A DNA stretch of 64,000 nucleotides from Metellina segmentata (taxonomy: Eukaryota; Arthropoda; Arachnida; Araneae; Tetragnathidae), in contig OX375873.1 of NCBI GenBank assembly GCA_947359465.1, positions 95,157,478 to 95,221,477 of the forward strand, read 5' to 3'. The stretch's first letter is position 1. The number at the start of each line of letters is the position of its first letter. Under the pieces are notes generated by a model. It was not told the origin of the DNA and ran no database searches. It saw only the letters and a list, made by a program, of their open reading frames with translations. Below, piece by piece: positions 44,981-54,795 of this stretch. A program made the translations under genes and the position numbers.

Positions 44981-45302
44981 GAAATTGATAATTTTTAATT
45001 AACGTCGTACTAAAGCACTACAACCAGCTATTGACGACGGTCCGGGATCAATCCCTAAGGGAAAGATCCGCGGAAAACACCCCGTAATTTCAAACAGATT
45101 ACGAGGCAACATCTAAGCTGGAACCACATTCTCCAAATTTTCACACCAACCCAACCTAAGGACTATCTGCCACGACAGATTTAAGGTGCACAAGCCGCCT
45201 CTACACCATACGCTTGCAAATATCCATGCACTGACCCTGATTTGAACCTGGAACCTTCCTATTTAGAATCTAACACCTTAACCACCAGTCCGATTGGTCA
45301 GC
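44981..45302 (-). repeat. tRNA-derived SINE, type-1 head, near full length
   Basis: On the minus strand: head with ACTGGTGGTTAAGGTGTTAG and GGTTCAAATCAGGGTCAGTG, then the shared body to GTACGACGTTAATTAAAAA. Flanks GGATCACTATAG (44969-44980) and GGATCAATCATAG (45303-45315) look like a decayed target duplication of about 12 bp, consistent with LINE-mediated insertion. Confidence 0.85.
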
Positions 45303-45339
45303 GGATCAATCATAGACGTGAAATATAAGCTGACTGCTA

Positions 45340-45744
45340 TTGAGAGGAGCTTCGAATAGTGTGACTACCATGTCGACTAGTTGTCACGTGACTGCTCTGT
45401 GAAGAATTGACTTGGTTGGCTTATTTGCCCTGGCATTGCTACGTGTGGCAATATAACATCTTATGACAAAGTAGGTGTGTGAATGCGAATTTCTATATTG
45501 TTGAGCCAAAAATGATGAAGTCGCCAAAATCTACCACAGTGTTGCTTTGACCAATCAGAGGATAATCGACGAATGGGCATCTTCTCACAGCTCGTAAACC
45601 AATCAGATGATGAACTTTCCGTTCCATCCGACAGACGAAACCAGTCTGAGGATCCCGTCACTATTAGTTTATGATCATGTGCACATGAAAATGTTATCAA
45701 TACTCACTCTACTATTAACGGAACGTTCATAATCTAATTGGTTT
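45340..45744 (+). repeat. dispersed repeat of unknown class, copy 1
   Basis: Landmarks GAGCTTCGAA-AGTGTGACTA, TTGTCACGTGACTGCTCTGTG, AAATCTACCAC, ACCAATCAGA, GGATAATCGACGAATGGGC and ACATGAAAATGTTA also occur at 60665-61035 and partly at 46208-46440. The last 30 bases (to 45744) are already in inverted orientation. No ORF of note. Confidence 0.7.
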
Positions 45745-46207
45745 ACGGCAGCGGTTAGAAAACTCATTGTCCAAAAGAGCCGAAGATCAGCAGTGCAACA
45801 ATTAAGATTTCTTTTGAGAGCCAAAATTTCTTTTCAAGAACCGTGTTTTTAGGAGTCGGTTTAAACTAGCTGCTAGCATTAAATAAAACCAGATATCAAT
45901 AATAATAATAATCTCATCTATTGACAAATTTTATTTTTATTAAAATAAAAATATCACAGAAAAAAAAGAATTTACTATGAACATAGCAATCTTTTGACTA
46001 ACAATAAAGATTACAATATTAACATTGTTGGATGATTGCACCCAATAATTAAATACAGAACTTGATTTTTATTGACTCTTCTGAGGATCCTTAACTGTTT
46101 TCTTCCTCTCATAACCGGCGGGATATTTACTGCCAGCATTTAGTCGAAATCGATTCGTGGCAGACACGCGCGCAAGTGGCTAAAGGGCCGAGGTTTGCCG
46201 ACCACTG
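45745..46207. mobile_element. non-autonomous hAT element (463 bp)
   Basis: Ends CAGCGGTTAGAAAACTC (from 45749) and GGTTTGCCGACCACTG (to 46207) are inverted, hAT-type termini. ATTGGTTT (45737-45744) and ATTGGTCT (46208-46215) form an 8-bp target duplication with one mismatch, the length expected for hAT. Interior has CAACAATTAAGATTTCTTTT and a TAA microsatellite. No ORF. It sits inside the inverted arm of the dispersed repeat. Confidence 0.75.
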
Positions 46208-46440
46208 ATTGGTCTACAGGATGTGAGAAGATGCCCATTCGTCGATTATCCTCTAATTGGTACAATGGCGACAAATGTTACCACAGGATCGATCTGACCT
46301 ATTAAAGGATAATCGACGAATGGGTCATCTTCTCACATCCAGTAGATCAATCAGATGATGAAATTTCAGTTCCATCCGGCATACGAAAATAGTCATGTTA
46401 CTACTAGTTCATTACCATGAGCATGTAAAAATGTTACCAT
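46208..46440. repeat. dispersed repeat, inverted arm and second partial copy
   Basis: 46208-46260 is inverted relative to copy 1 (CCCATTCGTCGATTATCCTC). From about 46300 the plus orientation resumes (GGATAATCGACGAATGGGTC to CATGTAAAAATGTTACC), so the two arms form a large imperfect palindrome. Confidence 0.65.
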
Positions 46441-47390
46441 TACTCACACTACTTTTATATTTCCTCTATGATATTGTCATGTTGTGCCAAGTACAGGCAC
46501 CCCTAGAAACCTTTATCTTAACTAGAAACAAATTGCAAGTGTACTGTGTTTATGAGTTTTAAATTCAACCAAATTATTTTCTTTCTGTGTTGGTAATTTT
46601 AGAATATCAGAAAGATTAGCTTGGAAATAAAATAACTTGAACTAAACTTATAAAACTACCAATTAAAATGACGCAATAAGAAGTAATGTGTACATCAAAC
46701 ACTCGCTTACCCAGTCTAACTGCTAATTTATATCAATCAAATCATAATAATTAAAACTGATCACTAAGGAGAAGGAAGAGCAGTTAGTGTTGTGCTACCA
46801 ATTTTTCTATGTCAGACTCTACTTCTGTCATCATCATCCTTAAATCACTTCAGTAAACTATTTGCAGTAAGATCCTGTTTTTAGTTAAAATAATGGTTCA
46901 GCTACAATCTATGTTAATAGTGGTGGCAACGGCCTTGGCGATTTTTTTTTTGGCGCACTTCTAAAGTTGCCAAGAAAAGCATTATTTCAAAGATCTTTTC
47001 CTGGAAAATTATTTTTCTTTTTATAACGGAAAATGAAAGCTTGAAAACACATTTGAGAACGTTTTTAAAAGTATATTTTCAAGAAACTTTCACAAAAAGT
47101 AATAAGCGTAAACACATTTCAAAACACAATTGTGAACCAGCAGAAAAACTATACTGCGAATGTTGGGTAAGAATATATTGTATATACCCTGAAACTTATC
47201 AATTACACTAAATACAGTGGGTATATTGAAAAATAAAAAGATTTTTAAAAGAAAAAAAAGAAAATAATAATACAACCTGATATGCTTATGTTAATCATAA
47301 TGAAATGAAACTGACCGACTTTTTTGCAAATGTTTACAATAGCATTTGAATAGAAAGTAAAGGTTTACGAACTACGAAGGTAAATATTTT
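46441..47390. other. no recognised feature
   Basis: AT-rich; one minus frame at 47090-47275 rich in Phe/Tyr, not a recognised protein. Confidence 0.4.
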
Positions 47391-47685
47391 AATTAACATC
47401 ATACTTTAGCAACACAACGGGCAATTGGAGACGGTCAAGAATTAAACACGAAGAGAAGGACCCGAGGAAAACACAACCTACTTTTGAACCACTGTCAGAT
47501 GTAGAGGTAATAACTGAGCTAACACCCCATCCCCAAACTTCCACACCTTGCCAAATCTATATTTTGGGGCACGATATATTTAACGTGTACCAGCCCCCCT
47601 TGTACACGACGGTCTTTGGTTGGATCAAGTTTTGAACTCTCCACCCCCCGGTTGCTAATCAGCTACTCTGCCAACTGGCTACTGA
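47391..47685 (-). repeat. tRNA-derived SINE, type-2 head
   Basis: Inverted tail AATTAACATCATAC, body AGCAACACAACGGGCAATTG and TCCCCAAACTTCCACACC, head ACGGTCTTTGGTTGGATCAAG to CCAACTGGCTAC. Confidence 0.8.
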
Positions 47686-47754
47686 ATTCCGATTATGATC
47701 GAAATAAATCGCATTTAGTCAATCATCTCGATTCATAAGTTTTACAATTTTATT

Positions 47755-47815
47755 TCCAATTTAAAAACTCGTAACCCTCTTGTTGCTAATTTGTTACTTT
47801 TCTAATCGGTCTACC
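47755..47815 (-). repeat. SINE head fragment
   Basis: AAAACTCGTAACCCTCTTG and GTTACTTTTCTAATCGGTC are the inverted B- and A-box regions of a type-2 head; no body attached. Confidence 0.5.
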
Positions 47816-48444
47816 ACTGTCCATTTATGAATTACGAATCAATATAATCAACAATGCTGGAAACATAAAAAGCAAATTATTTTAACAAAAAATTTTTTTG
47901 AAATATTTTGTTTCACGCAGTATAATTCAGATCCCTTTAGGAATACTTAATAGCCACGATTGATGTTGTTTCTTTTCTTCCCCTTCTTTCAAACCTACCT
48001 TCTTAACTTAAACCGCACGACCCATTTCCAAGGATTTCTTATGGTAGGTTTCATTTCCCTATACTACTTTCTCTTACGATCCATACCTTGTGACCAAACA
48101 CAATGCCTTTCAGCTGCAACAAAACGTCATTTTCGAGGTCGGTAGACTTGGTTGTCATTTCCATTTACTGAATGCCAGATGCCTGTCTAGATCTATCTCG
48201 ATCTCAATACCTTTCCTGCACAATTATTTTTTTGAGGAGTGAAAGGTCGTTTAAGGAAACTTTGTTTTGAATTTGATAGCATCCTTACAAGTTTAATCTC
48301 ATAAAATCTTTTTGCTGATCGTTGAATTTAACTCATATTTATTCATGAACGTCACATATTAGTCTGAACTCTTAACTGTGGCTCTCAGGATAAGTCTGAA
48401 TTGTAATTTTACGTTGCTTCTGGTTTCTAAGTTCTCAAAAAGTC
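47816..48444. other. no recognised feature
   Basis: Short plus frame at 47960-48145 only. Confidence 0.4.
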
Positions 48445-48774
48445 GGTCCCAATTGGAGGACCGCAGAAGCCCAGTTGGAGGACCGCAGAAGCCCAGTTGG
48501 AATAGTAGCAGATTACCAATCAGGGGGTTGAGAGTTCGAAACTCGATTCAGCCAAAGACCGTCGGTGTACGTGGAGCTGTTGCACGCTAAATTTGTCGTG
48601 GCCTCAAATGTTCTCACAGTGGCGTGGTTTGGAAGTTTGGAGTGAGATACCATCACAGGCGTTGATTTCGTTATTTGACGATGATTCAAATTTTCTCCTT
48701 CGAGATTGAACCCGATTGTCGCCAATGGCCCATTGAGTTGCTCCAGTGCAAAGTTAATTCAACTACCTACCAAC
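48445..48774 (+). repeat. tRNA-derived SINE, type-2 head with duplicated start
   Basis: Head start GCCCAGTTGGA(A/G) is duplicated together with GGACCGCAGAA (near 48455 and 48476), then GAAACTCGATTCAGCC, TTTGGAGTGAG, GATTGAACCCG and TTCAACTACCTACC. Confidence 0.8.
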
Positions 48775-49449
48775 TATTTACCTTCTGTTTGGCTTTTAGC
48801 TTGTCCAAATATAGCCCATGTGCCATAAAATCTAACAAACCAGCCATCAAAATTTTTACCAGAAGTTTTCATACGGAGTGTGCCAGCTCAGAAAGGAGAC
48901 CCTGTCTTTCATGTGTGTGTTGCCCCTGAAATTAATTGCTATTTAATAACTTCATGGACTTTAATCTGATTTCTTTAAGAAGAAAGCGAATCTTTTGAAC
49001 AAATGACGAAGCTATGAACATGTTTTCACTCATGACCTTTGGCTAGCATACCGTCTAGAGGTTAAATTGAAGGTTCTTTAAGGTTTACGCGAAGACAGGA
49101 AAACCTATGAATTAATTTCAACGAATGATTTGCTTCAAGTTAAACTCCTGCCTGCATTTACGGTTTAATACATAAGTTGCCACAAATTATTGTTACCACA
49201 GCTACCATTACACAATGTCAGACATAAATATCAAGAATTAACTAAAAACTGCACACACACATTAAACCTCATTTCTGTATCTGCATCTGTTTTCATGCTT
49301 CTATTTTGAAAATATTATTTTTAAGAATTATTAATAATCAAGTGTACATTCTTCTTAATTACGAAATTATTTTGTTTTCATTTTTTATAAGATCTCCATA
49401 TAGGTATTGCTTTGGCAAAACTGTTTTCTAAAATAACAAAACGGATACG

Positions 49450-49480
<31 letters not shown>

Positions 49481-49714
49481 GTTTCTTGTATTCACTTTTG
49501 ACCTTTTGACGTCCCTAGACCTATCACTAAAGTTATAAACTATTTCTGTAATTCTTTAAAAAAGAATGTATGTAACGTTTTGTAACATATATTTTTAAAA
49601 CTGCATAGTTTTTCAGAGGCTGAGATATTTTAAATGATTTTAATTAATTAATCTGATTCATGAAGTATTTTGTTTGATCTTTTACTTAACTATAATCATA
49701 TCTTTCTTTCCTAT
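48775..49714. other. no recognised gene; (CT)n microsatellite
   Basis: A CT run of about 13 units lies at 49450-49475. Otherwise AT-rich and unrecognised. Confidence 0.5.
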
Positions 49715-49835
49715 CGTCATCCGACCGTGGCCCAAAACTACGAGATGTTGTCTTCAGATCTTTCCCTCGAGGATTGATCACGGACCGTCACCAATAGCTC
49801 AATTATGTTGCTTCAGTGCAACGTTATTTGATTAC
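49715..49835 (+). repeat. 5'-truncated SINE
   Basis: CGTCATCCGACCGTGG, TTCAGATCTTTCCCTCGAGG and TGCTTCAGTGCAACGTTA are the 3' half of the SINE body. Confidence 0.7.
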
Positions 49836-50945
<1,110 letters not shown>

Positions 50946-51780
50946 TTGTATAGATATTTAATAGGACGTATTTTTTTATTTTCATGAAAATAAAGTCTTA
51001 AAACAATTTACGGTCATACGTGAATCACGTTTTATAAAGTAGTTCTGTTGCCAGCTTGAAAATTGTAACATTTTATTTGACAGCTACATTTTACCCTAAT
51101 CTTTTTCTCCTTATTAAGAGAAATAGAATTCATTTCTCTTAATAAAGAGAAATACGTTCTGAGAAAGCAATGTAGTTGACAGTAAACTGTGTAGTTGTAA
51201 ATTTTTATGATGTTTGTTTAAGGATTTAATTGTATGTGGAAATCATGACGAATGTACCATACGCACTTTAAAACTTTGCAACTTAAAACAAATATCAGTG
51301 CTTTATAAATCGGCGTTTCTTATTTGAAAGCAGTCTCGAAGGTTTTACTATAATTGTATGCAAATCCAATGTCATGCGCTAATAAAAACAGCCATGAAAG
51401 TTAAAGGTAGACTAATAATCGTAAATCTCGCAGTCAAAACATTTTAACTGTTTAAAATGATAAATAAAGCTTCGCTAAAGAGTATCGGTAAATCATTAAC
51501 AGTGGCCTTTAGAATGAGTATTTGAAGTAAAACAATATTGAATGAATTCCTCTGTTTTGAAAGAACACTGAAAATAAGAGATCTAAATAAAGTAAAGTAA
51601 AATGACCCATTCTTTGAAAGTAGTGTGTAAGATGAACTTATTAAAAACAAAGACATATATGACAACGAATGTGCCAAAACTGCTTTTGCCTTTTAATTTG
51701 TCCTTAAAAAACACATTTCTTGCAAAACATTCTTTAATGTAAAATTTATCCCTATTTTAAATATCTAAAGACACCTTTCT
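50946..51780. other. no recognised gene; one perfect hairpin
   Basis: TTATTAAGAGAAAT at 51111-51124 and its exact inverse at 51132-51145, with a 7-base loop AGAATTC, form a 14-bp stem. The rest is unrecognised. Confidence 0.5.
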
Positions 51781-51897
51781 ATATCACATGGCGTTTGATG
51801 TTGTCCTCGGATCTTTTCCTTTGGAATTGATCCCTGAACGTCGTCAATAACCCGTTGTGTTGCTCTAGTACGACACTAGTTAAAAATACCAATACCA
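51781..51897 (+). repeat. 5'-truncated SINE
   Basis: GTTGTCCTCGGATCTTTTCC, GGAATTGATCCCTG and TGTTGCTCTAGTACGAC match the SINE 3' body. Confidence 0.7.
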
Positions 51898-51911
51898 ATG
51901 ACCTGGCTTTA

Positions 51912-52098
51912 TATACGGTAGGTAGTTGAATTACCGAGGTACTACAACAACGCAACGGGTTAATGGTGACGGTCTGGGTTTATCCCGAATAGTAAGATCC
52001 GAGGACAACATCTCGGTGGGTCATCAGAGTGGATACCAGACCGTCGGTAATAACCCATTGTGTTGCTCTAGTGGGACGCTTATTAAATACCTACCTAC
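51912..52098. repeat. tail-out inverted SINE pair
   Basis: A minus-strand SINE tail and body (GTAGGTAGTTGAATTACCG to GATCCGAGGACAACATCTC) is joined to a plus-strand body and tail (CAGACCGTCGGTAATAACCC to AATACCTACCTACC). Both halves lack heads. Confidence 0.75.
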
Positions 52099-52100
52099 CA

Positions 52101-53485
52101 ATTCAAAAAACTTCCAGTAAGTTAAAATTGGAATCATATCAAACAATTTCTAAGTGCTTGATATAGTTAGATTTTATTGCCAGATTCGTCAGAATATCTT
52201 CATATAAATATTGTTGACTCGAATATTTATTTGAAATAGACTCGAAATTTCACTTTATTTTTCATAAAATTCGATAGATCTTCTGTAAATTGATTGCATA
52301 CAAAGTACTCCAGAATCCTTCGCTTCCTTCAGAAACATAACAATTCTTTCAATCTCAGCAAGTCACTGTTGTTGCATAAGGTTTTCATAGGAAGTTTAAA
52401 TTGGAATAACCACGTAAGAAATTCACATATCTTATAAATTGTCTTAAAATAACATTCATATGTCTTGAATATATCCATATAGAATTTTATTGCTCAGAGC
52501 TCTATTAAAACTCAGCAAATTGAAATTAGAATCATTAGGAAATACAAATATTAATGGGTTGATGTGGTTAGATTTTATAGCAGCATTTAGAACATTTTCA
52601 ATTAAATATAGTTACATATAGTATTTATTTGGTAGGTAGGTACTTATTGTCGCACAAAGCAACACAATTGGCTCTTGGCGATCAATCCTAAATGGAAAAA
52701 TCCAAAAACAACGCCTAGTAATTCTGAACCACAATCAGATGACGAGGCCAAAATCTGAGCTATCCACTCTCACAACTTCACAACACACCAAGGTGAGGAC
52801 ATTTGAAGCAACGGCAGAATTAAAATGCACAAGACCCGTGTACACTATGGTCTTTGGCTGCATCAATTTTCGAACTCCCATATATTTATTTAGAAATTAA
52901 TTCAAACTTGAAAGTCCTTTTTTACATAAACTACGACGGATTGTCTGTAAATTGACTGCATACCAAAAAACCTTCTTTCGCCTTCAAAAACAAAACCCTT
53001 TCGTTTTATCAACTCAATTCTCTGCACGTCACTAATGTTGCTTAATGTTTTCACTGAAGTTAAAATTAAAATAACGACAGACAAAATTCTCATATCTTAG
53101 AAATTACCTTGTAATACATTAAAATCTTGAATATATCCACACAGAATATCTTTGCAAGTTAGCTCTTATTAAAAAACTCAATAAATTGAAATTGGAATCA
53201 GGAAACCCAATTCCTAATGGCTTGGTAAATAGTTAGATTTTATAGCCCATCCTTTTAATTAGAGTATTTTCATTTTAATATGGTTGCATATATTTATTTA
53301 AAAATGGATTAGAAGTTCGAACTCATTTTTTTTTCATAAACGACAGCGAGTTGTTTGTAATTAGAGTGGATACAAAATTCTCGAGAATCCAAAACAAAAC
53401 CCGATATCGTTCAATCTCCGCTATTCTCTGCACGTCACTGGTGTTGCAAAACGTTTTCACCGGAGGTTAAAATTAGAATAACTAC
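52101..53485 (+). repeat. tandem triplication, unit about 405 bp
   Basis: Landmarks recur three times: GTCACT(G/A)(T/A/G)TGTTGC at 52362, 53028 and 53434, followed by GTTTTCA and TTAAA(A)TT(G/A)(G/A)AATA; TTAGATTTTAT(A/T)GC near 52166, 52568 and 53236; and TTGAATATATCCA(T/C)A in units 1 and 2. After removing the SINE and its target duplication (261 bases) from unit 2, the two periods are 405 and 406. The third unit is incomplete. Units are well diverged. No ORF spans it. Confidence 0.85.
52631..52882 (-). repeat. SINE inserted in the 405-bp tandem repeat
   Basis: Inverted tail GGTAGGTAGGTAC, body AGCAACACAATTGGCTCTTG and CTTCACAACACACCAAGG, then part of the head (GGTCTTTGGCTGCATCAATT to CGAACTCC). 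TATTTATTT flanks it (52622-52630 and 52883-52891) as a 9-bp target duplication. Confidence 0.8.
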
Positions 53486-53900
53486 ATCGTCGCATACTGT
53501 CTTCCAGACTTCCATTAGCTAATGATGTTCTGTTTACGAAAACAATAAAATAACAGCGGGCAGAAAACGCAGACTGCCGATGACAGGACCTGCGGCAAAG
53601 TGTGCCACCGGCATCGCTGACAAGCAGCGGACCGCGACGACATGAAGCCGGCATTGGTCGAACAATAAAGAAAAGTGAACGAGAAACGATTATAAAAAAG
53701 GGGATCGGATGTTTGTATCGACAATGGTGGCTTTTAACCTGATGGCCCGGAGAAAGTGAAACGGGAACTTTTTGTTCCCGAAACGGACACGCGATGGACG
53801 ATGGACTCGGCCGACATGATGTCATCCACTGCACCGATTGCTGCGGTTTCATTACGATTGAATCGGACACATTAGGTCGCTTTGGGGACACAATGCGAGC
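53486..53900. other. GC-richer block with a 144-codon minus frame
   Basis: The stretch 53550-53880 is clearly richer in G and C than its neighbours and not repetitive within the window. The minus frame 53457-53891 is open but unrecognised, with no motif or good start; the plus strand is not open. It starts inside the tandem repeat, which argues against a real gene. It may be an old element or a non-coding exon. Confidence 0.3.
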
Positions 53901-53970
53901 TGGTCAAAAGCGTACGGTCCTTTTTTGTATTGATTTTTGTAGGTGATGTGGATTTACACCGGCAAATGAC

Positions 53971-54272
53971 TGAATTCGAGTACGACTAATGATAAGAGTT
54001 ATGAGGTGTTAGGAAAATTCATAGACGGCTTGGGCCAAATACACTTATAATATTAATGGATGGTTTGGGATTTATTTAGCTAGGGATACATTTCGTTAAA
54101 CTGAGCCAAACACAATACCCGTGAATTCGAGTACGACTAACGATAAAGGTTTGAGTTATGAGGTGTTGGCGAAACTCGTACATGTGTAGGCCAAATACAC
54201 TTAAAATAATAATGGACTGTTATAGGTATTTATGGAGCAAGGGCCACATTTGGTCAAGCTGAGCCAAACACG
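53971..54272 (+). repeat. tandem duplication, 2 x about 151-158 bp
   Basis: TGAATTCGAGTACGACTAA starts both units (53971, 54122). Shared blocks AGTTATGAGGTGTT, GGCCAAATACACTTA and CTGAGCCAAACAC (54101, 54259). A few indels separate the copies. Confidence 0.9.
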
Positions 54273-54302
54273 AAACAAAGTTAGATAAATGACCACACGC
54301 AA

Positions 54303-54600
54303 AGGTAGGTAATTGAATTTACATTGCAATGGGGAAGTGCAACGGGCTATTGGCAACGGTCCGGCATCAATCTCGATGGGAAAGATCCTAAGATAACGCC
54401 TTGTAATTTTAAACCACTATCAAATAACGAGGACACTTAAGTTGGAACAGAAATATTCAAATCTCCACACTACGCCAACGTGAGGACATTTGAGACGACA
54501 GATTTTATATGCACCAGACCCCAAATACACGACGGTCTTTAGTTGGATCATGCTTCACACTCACACCCTTTCGCTTAATCAACCAACCGGGCTACAACGG
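54303..54600 (-). repeat. tRNA-derived SINE, type-2 head
   Basis: Inverted tail GGTAGGTAATTGAATTTAC, body GCAACGGGCTATTGGCAACG and CACACTACGCCAACGTGAGG, head GACGGTCTTTAGTTGGATC to CAACCGGGCTAC. The near-complete length is visible. Confidence 0.8.
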
Positions 54601-54679
54601 TATCTATACACAAGGAAAATTATACTGATACGGAATAGAGAAATAAAGGGATGAATTAAACCTCCACCACCAAAAATTC

Positions 54680-54795
54680 TCGTTATTCAAAATGACGAAT
54701 TGTTGCCGGATCTTTCTCTTGGGAATTGATCATTGACCATTGGCAATAGCCTATTGTGTTGCCCCTGTGTGACGTTAACTAACTACCTACCGCAA
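54680..54795 (+). repeat. 5'-truncated SINE
   Basis: TTGTTGCCGGATCTTTCTC, GGGAATTGATCATTGACC and GTGTGACGTTAACTAACTAC match the 3' body and tail. Confidence 0.7.

Noticed and set aside
44981..45302. Functional tRNA gene in the SINE head
   Set aside because: A- and B-box-like motifs remain but acceptor and anticodon stems do not pair, and the head runs into a SINE body.
45461..45700. 79-codon minus frame as a gene
   Set aside because: It lies inside the dispersed repeat that recurs at 46.3 and 60.9 kb.
53457..53891. 144-codon minus frame as a gene
   Set aside because: No motif, and it begins inside the tandem repeat; likely reflects composition.
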